A stretch of 64,000 bases of DNA from Bordetella genomosp. 7 (GTDB lineage Bacteria > Pseudomonadota > Gammaproteobacteria > Burkholderiales > Burkholderiaceae_B): contig NZ_NEVK01000008.1 of the NCBI RefSeq assembly GCF_002261265.1, forward strand, positions 124,001 through 188,000. Direction: 5' to 3'. A program made the position numbers and the translations under genes. This document shows, piece after piece, positions 43,406-52,525 of this stretch (position 1 is the stretch's first letter; each line of letters starts with the position of its first letter). Under the pieces are notes generated by a model that was given only the letters and a program-made list of their open reading frames with translations, ran no database searches and was not told the origin of the DNA.

Positions 43406-46400
43406 ATGAATATTTCCAAATTCTTCATCGACCGCCCGATTTTCGCGGGCGTGCTGTCGGTGGTGGTGCTGCTGGCCGGCCTGTTGGCCATGTTCCAGCT
43501 GCCCATTTCCGAGTATCCGGAAGTGGTGCCGCCTTCGGTGGTGGTGCGCGCGCAGTATCCCGGCGCCAACCCTAAAGTGATCGCGGCCACGGTGGCCTCG
43601 CCGCTGGAAGAATCGATCAACGGCGTCGAAGACATGCTGTACATGCAGTCGCAGGCCAATAGCGACGGCAACCTGGCTGTGACGGTGCACTTCAAGTTGG
43701 GGGTGGACCCGGACAAGGCGCAGCAATTGGTGCAGAACCGCGTGGCGCAGGCGCTGCCGCGCCTGCCGCCCGACGTGCAGCGCCTGGGCGTTACCACCAC
43801 CAAGAGCTCGCCGACACTGACGCTGGTGGTGCACCTGATTTCGCCTGACGACCGCTACGATATTACGTACCTGCGCAACTATGCCGTGCTGAACATCAAA
43901 GACCGGCTGGCGCGCATCGGTGGCGTCGGCGAAGTGCAGATATGGGGTTCCGGCAGCTACTCGATGCGCGTATGGCTCGATCCGCAGAAGGTTGCCCAGC
44001 GCGGGCTGACCGCCACCGACGTGGTCAATGCCATCCGCGAACAGAACGTACAGGTGGCCGCCGGCGTGATCGGCGCGTCGCCCACGCAAGGCGATGTGCC
44101 TATGCAGTTTTCAGTCAACGCGCAGGGCCGCCTGCAGGATGAAGTGGAGTTCGGCAACATCATCCTGAAGTCGTCGCCCGATGGCGCGGTGACCCGCCTG
44201 TCTGACGTGGCGCGCATCGAACTGGGCGCGCAAGAATATGGCCTGCGTTCGCTGCTGAACAACAAGCCGGCCATCGGCATGGGCATCATGCAGTCGCCGG
44301 GCGCCAATGCGCTGGATGTGTCGGCGCAAGTGCGCGAAGCCATGAAGGAACTGTCGGCGGATTTTCCGCCGTCGGTCGAATACCGCATTGAATACGACCC
44401 CACGCAGTTTGTGCGCGCCAGCATCAAGGCGGTGATCACCACGCTGCTGGAAGCCATTGCGCTGGTGGTGCTGGTGGTGATCGTGTTCCTGCAGACCTGG
44501 CGCGCATCGATTATTCCGCTTCTGGCGGTGCCGGTTTCCATTGTGGGCACGTTTTCGCTGCTGCTGATGTTCGGCTATTCGATCAACGCGCTGTCGCTGT
44601 TCGGCATGGTGCTGGCCATTGGCATTGTGGTGGATGACGCCATCGTGGTGGTCGAGAACGTAGAACGCAATATCGCGGCCGGGCTCACGCCGCGCGATGC
44701 CACGTACCGGGCCATGCGCGAGGTAAGCGGCCCCATCATCGCCATTGCCCTGACGCTGTGCGCGGTGTTCGTGCCGCTGGCGTTCATGACGGGCTTGTCG
44801 GGGCAGTTCTACAAGCAGTTCGCCATGACCATCGCCATTTCGACGGTGATCTCGGCCTTTAATTCCCTGACGCTGTCCCCGGCGCTGTCCGCCCTGCTGC
44901 TCAAGGGCCACCACGACAGGCCGGACATGCTGACGCGCGGCATGAACAAGGTGTTTGGCGGATTTTTCAACTGGTTCAACCGGTTCTTCGGGCGCGCGTC
45001 CGACTCATATGCCACGGGTGTCACCCGCGTGATCCGCCACAAGGGTGGCGCCATGGCGGTGTACGCCGCGCTGCTGGCGGCCACGGTAGGCATTTCGTAT
45101 ATCGTGCCCGGCGGGTTCGTGCCGGCGCAGGACAAGCAGTACCTGATCGGCTTTGCCCAGCTGCCCAACGGCGCATCGCTGGATCGCACCGAAGATGTGA
45201 TACGCCGCATGTCGGACATCGCCATGCAAGAGCCCGGCGTGGAAAGCGCCATTGCTTTTCCAGGCTTGTCGATCAACGGGTTCACCAACAGTTCCAGTGC
45301 CGGCATCGTATTCGTGACGCTCAAGCCTTTTGCCGAACGCGACAGCGCCGGCCTGTCGGGCGACGCGATCACGGCAAGCCTGAACGGCCAGTTCGGGGCG
45401 ATCAAGGACGCCTTCATCGCGGTGTTTCCGCCGCCGCCGGTGATGGGACTGGGCACCATGGGCGGCTTCAAGCTGCAGATCGAAGACCGTTCGGCCCTGG
45501 GCTACGCAGAGCTGGACAAGGCGACGCAGGCATTCCTGGAAAAGGCGCGCCAGGCGCCTGAGCTGGGCCCCACGTTCACCAACTATCAGATCAATGTGCC
45601 GCAGCTCGATGTGGATCTTGACCGGGTGAAGGCCAAGCAGCTGGGCGTGCCCGTGACTGAAGTGTTCGATACGCTGCAGATTTACCTGGGCTCGATGTAT
45701 GTGAATGACTTCAACCGCTTTGGCCGGGTGTTCCAGGTGCGTGCCCAGGCCGATGCGCCGTATCGCTCGCACCCTGACGACATCCTGCAGCTGAAAACGC
45801 GCAGCGAAACCGGCCAGATGGTGCCGTTGTCGGCGCTGGTGGACGTGAAGCAGACGTTCGGCCCCGAAATGGTGGTGCGATACAACGGCTTTACCGCCGC
45901 CGACATCAACGGCGGGCCGGCGCCCGGCTATTCGTCGGACCAGGCCCAAGACGCGGCCGAGCGCATCGCGGCCGAGACCCTGCCGCGCGGCATCAAGTTC
46001 GAATGGACCGACCTGACTTACCAGCAGATCCTGGCAGGCAACGCGGGCATATGGGTGTTTCCCATCAGCGTGCTGCTGGTGTTCCTGGTGCTCGCCGCCT
46101 TGTACGAAAGCCTGACGCTGCCGCTGGCGGTGATATTGATCGTGCCCATGAGCATTCTGGCCGCGCTGACCGGGGTATGGCTCACGCAGGGCGACAACAA
46201 CATCTTCACGCAGATCGGCCTGATGGTGCTGGTGGGGCTGTCGGCCAAGAACGCCATTCTGATCGTGGAGTTTGCGCGCGAGCTGGAAATCCAGGGAAGC
46301 AGTCCGCTCGACGCGGCTATCGAAGCCAGCCGCCTGCGCCTGCGGCCGATCCTGATGACGTCGATCGCCTTCATCATGGGCGTGGTGCCGCTGGTGCTGT

Positions 46401-46591
46401 CTACCGGCGCCGGCTCGGAAATGCGGCAGGCGATGGGCGTGGCGGTGTTCTTCGGCATGCTGGGCGTGACGCTGTTCGGGCTGTTCCTGACGCCGGTGTT
46501 CTACGTGCTGCTGAGGTCGATGAGCTCGCGCAAGCTGCACTCGGCCACCCATCACGAGGCGCCCGTCCCCGCGCCGCATGCGGGCCATTGA
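43406..46591 (+). CDS. RND multidrug efflux pump, HAE-1 family (MexF-like)
   Basis: A 1061-residue inner-membrane proton antiporter with the twelve-helix RND layout and two large periplasmic loops. FFIDRPIFAGVLSVVVLLAG is the usual start. The helix-4 proton-relay segment with VVDDAIVVVENVER holds the paired aspartates, and GLSAKNAILIVEFA is the helix-10 motif. The early part (LGVTTTKSSPTLTLVVHL) is close to MexF/BpeF. It exports hydrophobic drugs, solvents or signalling molecules with the adaptor and channel of the same operon. Confidence 0.95.
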   Translation: MNISKFFIDRPIFAGVLSVVVLLAGLLAMFQLPISEYPEVVPPSVVVRAQYPGANPKVIAATVASPLEESINGVEDMLYMQSQANSDGNLAVTVHFKLGVDPDKAQQLVQNRVAQALPRLPPDVQRLGVTTTKSSPTLTLVVHLISPDDRYDITYLRNYAVLNIKDRLARIGGVGEVQIWGSGSYSMRVWLDPQKVAQRGLTATDVVNAIREQNVQVAAGVIGASPTQGDVPMQFSVNAQGRLQDEVEFGNIILKSSPDGAVTRLSDVARIELGAQEYGLRSLLNNKPAIGMGIMQSPGANALDVSAQVREAMKELSADFPPSVEYRIEYDPTQFVRASIKAVITTLLEAIALVVLVVIVFLQTWRASIIPLLAVPVSIVGTFSLLLMFGYSINALSLFGMVLAIGIVVDDAIVVVENVERNIAAGLTPRDATYRAMREVSGPIIAIALTLCAVFVPLAFMTGLSGQFYKQFAMTIAISTVISAFNSLTLSPALSALLLKGHHDRPDMLTRGMNKVFGGFFNWFNRFFGRASDSYATGVTRVIRHKGGAMAVYAALLAATVGISYIVPGGFVPAQDKQYLIGFAQLPNGASLDRTEDVIRRMSDIAMQEPGVESAIAFPGLSINGFTNSSSAGIVFVTLKPFAERDSAGLSGDAITASLNGQFGAIKDAFIAVFPPPPVMGLGTMGGFKLQIEDRSALGYAELDKATQAFLEKARQAPELGPTFTNYQINVPQLDVDLDRVKAKQLGVPVTEVFDTLQIYLGSMYVNDFNRFGRVFQVRAQADAPYRSHPDDILQLKTRSETGQMVPLSALVDVKQTFGPEMVVRYNGFTAADINGGPAPGYSSDQAQDAAERIAAETLPRGIKFEWTDLTYQQILAGNAGIWVFPISVLLVFLVLAALYESLTLPLAVILIVPMSILAALTGVWLTQGDNNIFTQIGLMVLVGLSAKNAILIVEFARELEIQGSSPLDAAIEASRLRLRPILMTSIAFIMGVVPLVLSTGAGSEMRQAMGVAVFFGMLGVTLFGLFLTPVFYVLLRSMSSRKLHSATHHEAPVPAPHAGH

Positions 46592-46604
46592 AGAGAGCAT
46601 GACC

Positions 46605-48077
46605 ATGAAGCACTTATTGACACGTTCGTCCGCGCTGCTGCCCTTGCTGATGTTGTTGGCCGGCTGCGCGGTGGGCCCCGAGTACCAGCGGCCGCAGGTC
46701 GACACGCCGGCCGCCTACAAAGAGGCGCTGCCCGCCCATGAAGCGGGCAGCTGGAAAACCGCGCAGCCCGCCGAAGAGGCCCTGCGCGGCGAATGGTGGA
46801 AGCTGTTTGGCGACCCGACGCTGAACGCGCTCGAGGCAGAGGCGCAACAGGCCAATCACAACCTGCAAGCCGCCGCGGCCCGTCTCAAGCAGGCGCGCGC
46901 CCTGCTGGGCACGGCGCGATCCGGGCTGTTTCCGACGGTGGACGCGGGTTTCGGGCCAACGCGCCAGCGCCCGTCGCCGGCCTCGCAGGGGCTGGCCGAC
47001 GACGCCTCGGCCGACACCACCACACTGTGGCGCGCCCAGGTGGGGGTGGCATACGAGGCCGACCTGTTCGGCCGTGTGGCATCGACCGTGGACGCGGCTA
47101 CCGCAGACGTGCAGCAGAGCGAGGCCTTGTACCGTTCGGTGTTGCTTGCCTTGCAGGCGGACGTGGCCGAAGCCTATTTCCAGGTGCGCGAGCTTGACGC
47201 CGGCCTGCAGTTATACCGGCAGACAGTGCAATTGCGCAGCGAAACGCTCGACCTGATCCAGCGCCGCTACGACGCCGGAGACATCAGCGAACTGGACCTG
47301 GCGCGTGCGCGGTCGGAACTGGAATCGGCACGCGCCGAAGCGCTGGGCTTCGAGCGCCGCCGCGCTACAGCCGAACACGCGCTGGCCGTGCTGTTGGGCA
47401 AGACACCGGCCGAATTCAGCCTGCCCGCCCAGCCGCTGACGCGGGTGTCGGTGAGCATCCCGGCCGGGCTGCCGTCCGCGCTGCTTGAGCGCCGTCCGGA
47501 CATTGCGGCCGCCGAACGCGCGATGGCCGCGGCCAATGCGCGCATCGGCGCCGCCCAGGCGGCATTCTTCCCGCGCCTGGATATTACGGGAGCAGCAGGG
47601 TTCGAATCATCCGAACTGGGCAACCTGTTCCAGTGGTCCAGCCGCACCTTCCTGCTGGGCCCGCTTGTGGGCGCAGCGCTGTCGCTGCCGATCTTTGATG
47701 GCGGCCGCCGCCAGGCGGGGCTGGACCGGGCCCGCGCGGCGTACGAAGAAGATGTGGCGAACTATCGGCAAACCGTGCTGAACGCATTCCGCGAAGTGGA
47801 AGACAACCTGTCGAACCTGCGCATTCTGTCGAACCAGACACAGGCACAGGATGCGGCCCTGCAGGCGTCGCAGCGCGCGGCACGCATTTCGCATGTGCAG
47901 TATGAGGAAGGGTCGATCAGCTATCTGGATGTGATCGAGGCCGACCGCACCGTCCTTGCGCAGCAGCGTGTATCGGTGCAGCTCGACGGCGAACGCGCCC
48001 GCTCGGCCGTCCGGCTCGTGCGCGCGCTGGGCGGCGGCTGGGACACCCCGCTGGCGCCAGCATTGGCGCAACGCTGA
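46605..48077 (+). CDS. Outer membrane efflux lipoprotein (NodT/OprN family)
   Basis: A 490-residue TolC-type channel protein. The start at 46605 has GAAGAGAG at good spacing; an ATG at 46599 is too close. The lipobox LLAGC predicts an acylated cysteine near residue 20. VGPEYQRPQVDTP and LEAEAQQANHNLQAAAARLKQARA are NodT-family hallmarks, repeated in the second half as AAQAAFFPRLDITGAAGF. It starts 13 bp after the pump stop and ends the three-gene operon. Confidence 0.94.
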   Translation: MKHLLTRSSALLPLLMLLAGCAVGPEYQRPQVDTPAAYKEALPAHEAGSWKTAQPAEEALRGEWWKLFGDPTLNALEAEAQQANHNLQAAAARLKQARALLGTARSGLFPTVDAGFGPTRQRPSPASQGLADDASADTTTLWRAQVGVAYEADLFGRVASTVDAATADVQQSEALYRSVLLALQADVAEAYFQVRELDAGLQLYRQTVQLRSETLDLIQRRYDAGDISELDLARARSELESARAEALGFERRRATAEHALAVLLGKTPAEFSLPAQPLTRVSVSIPAGLPSALLERRPDIAAAERAMAAANARIGAAQAAFFPRLDITGAAGFESSELGNLFQWSSRTFLLGPLVGAALSLPIFDGGRRQAGLDRARAAYEEDVANYRQTVLNAFREVEDNLSNLRILSNQTQAQDAALQASQRAARISHVQYEEGSISYLDVIEADRTVLAQQRVSVQLDGERARSAVRLVRALGGGWDTPLAPALAQR

Positions 48078-48097
48078 CGGCAAGGGATGCGCGGGAG

Positions 48098-48511
48098 GGT
48101 GTCTGACACCTGGCGGAGTCAGACACCTGTAGGCTGTCTTGAATGGGACGGGCTTGGTGTCCGGGAGATGGCCTGGGTGTCTGACTCCGAAAGGTGTCAG
48201 ACACCTGTAGGCTGTCTTGAATGGGGCGGCCTGGTGTCCGGGAGATGGCCTGGGTGTCTGACTCCGAAAGGTGTCAGACACCGACGGGTACACCTAGCTG
48301 GCGCCCGCATTCGCGCAACGATGACGGCAAGGGGTGCGCGGGGGTGTCTGACACCTGGCGGAGTCAGACACCTGTGGGCTGTCTTGAATGAGACGGGCCT
48401 GGCGTCCGGGAGATGGCCTGGGTGTCTGACTCCGAAAGGTGTCAGACACCTGTGGGCTGTCTTGAATGGGGCGGGCCTGGTGTCCGGGAGACGGCCTGGG
48501 TGTCAGACACC
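48098..48511. repeat. Hairpin repeat array 3 (five units and a half unit) with an internal duplication
   Basis: Units at 48098-48127, 48176-48205, 48253-48282, 48343-48372 and 48421-48450, then a half at 48499-48511. Loops are CC-TGGC-GG or CC-GAAA-GG. Spacers related to TGTAGGCTGTCTTGAATGGG separate most units. The block 48298-48372 repeats 48050-48127, including the last codons of the channel gene. Together with a featureless stretch it fills the 557-bp gap up to thpR; no gene is seen. Confidence 0.93.
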
Positions 48512-48634
48512 GACGAATGTGGGGTGGCAACGGGGTTGCCGCTTTCAGCTGAGCGCGTTCGCCGCGGCGTGACTGATGTTGTTGTACTTGCGCACTGGTT
48601 TCGATTTGCCTGGAGTCGGCCATAATGTGGCGTC

Positions 48635-49201
48635 ATGCCCGCCTCTTTCAATACCGCTGTGCCCGACGCTGCTACGGCTCCAGGCCGGGCACGGCTGTTT
48701 TTTGCGTTATGGCCTGGGCCAGGACTGGCCGCCACGCTGGCAGGCTGGGCCGCACAAGCCCGGGCCGCCTGCGGCGGTCGCGCCATGCGGCCCGATACCT
48801 TGCACCTGACCTTGGCGTTTTTGGGCGCGGTCGACGCTGACCGGGTGCCCGACCTGGTGGCCCAAACCCTGAACCAGCCCGCGTTGCCGGGCCGCATCAC
48901 CCTGGACCGGTACGGCGTGTTCCGCCGCCAGGGCATCGTGTGGGCCGGCCCTGCGGACCCGCAGGCCGCGCTGCAGAACACCTACGACCGCCTGTGGGAC
49001 TGGCTGCAGCCCATGGGTTGGCGTCGGCCGGCCCAGGCTTTCCGGCCGCACGTCACCTTGCTGCGGCGCGCCAGCCAGCTGGACAACCTGCCGCCCGCGC
49101 CGCCGCCGGCGAACTGGGCCTACGACGGCTATGTGCTGGTGCAGTCGCGCCCGCAGAACGGCGTCGCAAACTATCAGGTGCTGGCCCGCTCGCCGGGCTG
49201 A
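48635..49201 (+). CDS. thpR: RNA 2',3'-cyclic phosphodiesterase (ThpR/LigT)
   Basis: A 188-residue 2H phosphoesterase. The two catalytic His-x-Thr motifs are HLTLAFLG (about residue 58) and HVTLLRRA (about 140). ARLFFALWPGPGLAATLAGW at the N-terminus is typical of the family. It opens 2',3'-cyclic phosphates on RNA ends. A 5'-nucleotidase-like gene follows 45 bp later on the same strand. Confidence 0.93.
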   Translation: MPASFNTAVPDAATAPGRARLFFALWPGPGLAATLAGWAAQARAACGGRAMRPDTLHLTLAFLGAVDADRVPDLVAQTLNQPALPGRITLDRYGVFRRQGIVWAGPADPQAALQNTYDRLWDWLQPMGWRRPAQAFRPHVTLLRRASQLDNLPPAPPPANWAYDGYVLVQSRPQNGVANYQVLARSPG

Positions 49202-49246
49202 CGCCGCATGGCACAATCTAGACCCCATCCTGCCTGTACAGCCCAC

Positions 49247-49807
49247 ATGCTGATCCTGCTTGACCAAGATGGCGTGCTGGCCGATTTCGAGCACGCTTTC
49301 ATCGACGCCTGGCGCGAGCGCCACCCCGATATCGAGCCGGTGGCATACGAAGACCGCCGCGCTTTCCATATCCTGGAAGACTACCCGGCCGAGCTGCGCC
49401 CGCGTGCCGAAGCCATCTATACGTCGCCGGGCTTCATCAGAAACCTGCCCCCGGTGCCCGGCGCGGTCGAGGCCTACCACGCGCTGCTCGGCCTGGGCAT
49501 GGACGTGCGCATCTGCACGTCGCCCCTGCGGCAGTTCGAGAATTGCGTGGCCGAGAAATTCCTATGGGTCGAACGACACCTAGGGCGCGCGGCCACCGAG
49601 CGCATGGTGCTCACGCGCGACAAGACGCTGGTGCGCGGCGACCTGCTGATCGATGATCGGCCCAGTATCAACGGAGCGGTGCCGCCCAGCTGGCGCCATA
49701 TCGTGTACGACGCTCCCTATAACCGCCACGTTGCCGACCGCCCGCGGCTGACCTGGGCCAATTGGCGCAACGTACTGGCGGGCGAACTGTATCGCGCCGA
49801 CCGATAG
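49247..49807 (+). CDS. 5'(3')-deoxyribonucleotidase-like HAD phosphatase
   Basis: A 186-residue HAD-superfamily phosphatase of the NT5C type. The nucleophile motif is LDQDGVLADFEHAF at the N-terminus, motif II is CTSPL and motif IV is LLIDDRP. The start at 49247 places the nucleophile as usual near residue 7; an ATG at 49208 would add 13 residues. It should dephosphorylate deoxy- or ribonucleoside monophosphates in the cytoplasm. Confidence 0.87.
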   Translation: MLILLDQDGVLADFEHAFIDAWRERHPDIEPVAYEDRRAFHILEDYPAELRPRAEAIYTSPGFIRNLPPVPGAVEAYHALLGLGMDVRICTSPLRQFENCVAEKFLWVERHLGRAATERMVLTRDKTLVRGDLLIDDRPSINGAVPPSWRHIVYDAPYNRHVADRPRLTWANWRNVLAGELYRADR

Positions 49808-49958
49808 CGCCATGCGCAGGCCGCCCCCGCCGCCCAGGCAGCGGCACAAAATGTAGCGCCACAAGTACAAAAAAGCCGCTATTCTGGCCTTCGCAACATG
49901 CCCGCGTCGGGCCGCCTTGCGCGGGCCCCGGCGCCTGCATCGCCAAGGAGACCGAGCC

Positions 49959-51296
49959 ATGAATCTGCACCGCCTGCTCAAGCAGCGCCAGGCCGACCAC
50001 AAGCCGCTACGTGTCGCACTATTGGGCGCGGGCAAGTTCGGATCCATGTTTCTCAGCCAGGCGCGCCGCACCCCCGGCATCCAGCTGGTTGCCGTCGCCG
50101 ACCTGCAACCGGACCGCGCGCGCGCGGCCATGACGCGGGTGGGATGGCCTGCCGATGCCTTGCGGGCCGCCAGCCCGCAGGATGCGATGCGTTCGGGGCG
50201 GGTGTATTTCACCGACGACGCAGCGTCGGTTATCGCCAGCCCCGAGGTCGAAATCGTGATCGATGCCACCGGCCAGCCCGCCGCCGGCATCAGCCACGTG
50301 CTGGCCTGCTGCGAACACGGCAAGCACATCATCATGGTCAACGTAGAAGCCGATGCCCTGGCCGGCCCGCTGCTGGCGCGCCGCGCACGCGAGGCCGGCA
50401 TTGTCTATTCGCTGGCCTACGGCGACCAGCCCGCGCTGATCTGCGAAATGATCGACTGGGCCCGCGCCAGCGGCTTTGAAGTGATCGCGGCGGGCAAAGG
50501 CACGAAATACCTGCCCGAGTTCCATACCTCTACCCCCGATACCGTATGGCCGTACTACGGCTTTACCGACGAAATGGTGGCGGCCGGCGACTTCAATGCC
50601 CAGATGTTCAACAGCTTTCTGGACGGCACCAAAAGCGCCATCGAAATGGCCGCAGTGGCCAACGCCACGGGGCTGCGGCCGGCGCCTTCGGGCCTGCATT
50701 TTCCGCCCTGCGGCGTGGACGACCTGGCGCGCGTGCTGCGCCCGCGCGAAGACGGCGGCATGTTGCACCATCGCGGGCAGGTAGAAGTGATTTCGTCGTT
50801 GGAACGCGACGGACGCCCTGTGTTCCGCGACCTGCGCTGGGGGGTATACGTGACGCTAGCAGCCGACAGCGACTATGTGCAGCGATGCTTCAAAGAGTAC
50901 GGCCTGATCACCGACCCCAGCGGCAACTATGCCGCCATGTACAAACCCTACCACCTGATCGGCCTGGAGCTGGGCATCAGCGTGGCAAGCGTGGGGCTGC
51001 GGCACGAGCCTACCGGGTCCGCGTCGGGATGGCACGCCGATGTGGTGGCCACGGCCAAGCGCGACCTGCCCGCCGGCCAGGAACTGGATGGCGAAGGCGG
51101 CTATACGGTGTACGGCAAGCTCACGCCGGCACGCGATTCGCTGCATGATGGCTTCTTGCCGCTGGGGCTGGCACACAAGGTAAGGCTCAAGCGTCCGGTA
51201 CGGCAGTCGCAGCCGATACGGTGGCATGACATCGAGTTCGATGAGCATGCGCCGGCAGTGCGGTTTCGGCGCGAGATGGAAAAGTTGTTTGCCTAG
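49959..51296 (+). CDS. NAD(P)-binding oxidoreductase with C-terminal SAF domain (homoserine dehydrogenase-like)
   Basis: A 445-residue protein. A Rossmann fold opens with VALLGAGKFGSMFLSQA, and VVIDATGQPAAG is the usual end of the cofactor half. AAGKGTKYLPEFHTSTPDTVW lies in the catalytic middle. The C-terminus (about 360-430, TAKRDLPAGQELDGEGGYTVYGKL) is a SAF domain, as in sialic acid synthase-type antifreeze-like and altronate dehydratase proteins. AAGGAG precedes the ATG at 49959. Such proteins often sit in sugar acid catabolic operons. Downstream on the same strand are a TauD-type dioxygenase and an RraA protein, separated by a repeat array. Confidence 0.82.
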   Translation: MNLHRLLKQRQADHKPLRVALLGAGKFGSMFLSQARRTPGIQLVAVADLQPDRARAAMTRVGWPADALRAASPQDAMRSGRVYFTDDAASVIASPEVEIVIDATGQPAAGISHVLACCEHGKHIIMVNVEADALAGPLLARRAREAGIVYSLAYGDQPALICEMIDWARASGFEVIAAGKGTKYLPEFHTSTPDTVWPYYGFTDEMVAAGDFNAQMFNSFLDGTKSAIEMAAVANATGLRPAPSGLHFPPCGVDDLARVLRPREDGGMLHHRGQVEVISSLERDGRPVFRDLRWGVYVTLAADSDYVQRCFKEYGLITDPSGNYAAMYKPYHLIGLELGISVASVGLRHEPTGSASGWHADVVATAKRDLPAGQELDGEGGYTVYGKLTPARDSLHDGFLPLGLAHKVRLKRPVRQSQPIRWHDIEFDEHAPAVRFRREMEKLFA

Positions 51297-51320
51297 ACGC
51301 GCTGTGCCGCGAAGCGGGCA

Positions 51321-51470
51321 GGTGGTGTCAGACAGCGCCGTTTAAAGGTGTCTGACACCCAAAGGGAGTCAGACACCTGGCTCGAGCCGGTCCGCCCCCG
51401 CAACGGTGCCCGCAACGGTGCCCGCAAAGGTGCCTGCAAAGGTGTCTGACACCCTTTGGTTCCAGACACC
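51321..51470. repeat. Hairpin repeat array 4 with a 12-bp tandem repeat
   Basis: A clear unit lies at 51347-51377 and a degenerate one at 51441-51470, with a half-like GGTGTCAGAC at 51324-51333. Between them four tandem 12-mers (51399-51446) change stepwise from CGCAACGGTGCC to TGCAAAGGTGTC and run straight into the second unit. The array occupies half of the 313-bp gap before the TauD-type gene; the remainder carries a 7-bp stem (51514-51535) and no gene. Confidence 0.88.
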
Positions 51471-51609
51471 TGATCAGCTGATTCGCCCCCGGAAGTTCAA
51501 ATGGTGAAATTCCCCTGCCCGCAGCTATGGGCAGGCCCGCGGCGCGCCGATATGCTGGACTTCGATCCGGCGGCGTGCGTCGCCGCCATGTCTTTCAAGT
51601 AGGCCCGCC

Positions 51610-52500
51610 ATGCCCGACCAGCGCATTGAACTGAATCACCAGATGCTGCACGACGGTTTCGTCGTGGAAGTGCAGGAAAAAATCGAGCTGCTGCTGCAGG
51701 ATCCCGCCGCCATCGAACAACTGCGCCTGCTGTGGCAGCAAGCGCCCGTGATGGTGTTCCGGCGCCAGTCTATCGAAGAGCACGAGCAGGTGCAGTTCAG
51801 CCAGCAATTCGGCGCCTGCGAGGTCATCGCCCGCAAAGACATTCTTTCGCCCTACCACGACGAGATCATCTATTTCAGTACGCTGCGCTATGCCGACGGA
51901 CGCGGCGTGGGCGGCTTCGCAGGCGGCGACGACGTGGCCTGGCATTCCGACCAGACCTTCATGCGCGAGCCGGCCACCGGCGCCATGCTGTACGGGGTGG
52001 AAGTGCCCAAGGGCGGCGGCGACATCTACTGGGCCAACCAATACGCCGCCTGGGAAAGCCTGCCGCGCGACATCCAGGCGCTTATCGACGGCCGCACCGG
52101 CATCTATCGCTATGCCAAGCGCATGGCGATCATGAACCCCCTCGAGCTCAAAAAAGACGCCAAACAGGCCAACGCGATGCTGAGCCTTCCGGACGCCAGC
52201 CATCCTGTCGTGCTGACCCACCCCATCACGGGCCGCAAGGCGCTGTACGCGGACCCGACCACGCTGGTGTCGATAGACGGCCTGAGCGAGGCCGAGAACG
52301 AGCGCGTGCTGCCGCTGCTGTTTGAAGCGGGCAGCCGCCCCGAACTCGTGTACCGCCACAAGGTGCACAACGGCGACCTGATCATGTGGGACAACGGCTG
52401 CACCATGCACCGGCGCGATGAAATGCGGCTGGACCAGCCACGCCTGATGAAACGCACGACCTTCCGCCTGTCGCCGCAAGCCTATTGCGTGCCGCACTAA
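51610..52500 (+). CDS. TauD/TfdA family Fe(II)/2-oxoglutarate dioxygenase
   Basis: A 296-residue dioxygenase. The iron-binding His-x-Asp is in DVAWHSDQTF (about residue 117) and the distal His in LIMWDNGCTMHRRD, followed by the 2-oxoglutarate arginine (PRLMKRTTFRL). LPRDIQALIDG and HPITGRKALYADP are standard TauD/TfdA elements. The family oxidises taurine, herbicides and carboxylates; the substrate here is unknown. The RraA-like gene begins 25 bp downstream, so the two likely act in one pathway. Confidence 0.9.
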   Translation: MPDQRIELNHQMLHDGFVVEVQEKIELLLQDPAAIEQLRLLWQQAPVMVFRRQSIEEHEQVQFSQQFGACEVIARKDILSPYHDEIIYFSTLRYADGRGVGGFAGGDDVAWHSDQTFMREPATGAMLYGVEVPKGGGDIYWANQYAAWESLPRDIQALIDGRTGIYRYAKRMAIMNPLELKKDAKQANAMLSLPDASHPVVLTHPITGRKALYADPTTLVSIDGLSEAENERVLPLLFEAGSRPELVYRHKVHNGDLIMWDNGCTMHRRDEMRLDQPRLMKRTTFRLSPQAYCVPH

Positions 52501-52525
52501 CCCTGGACTGCCAAAGGAACCGCAA

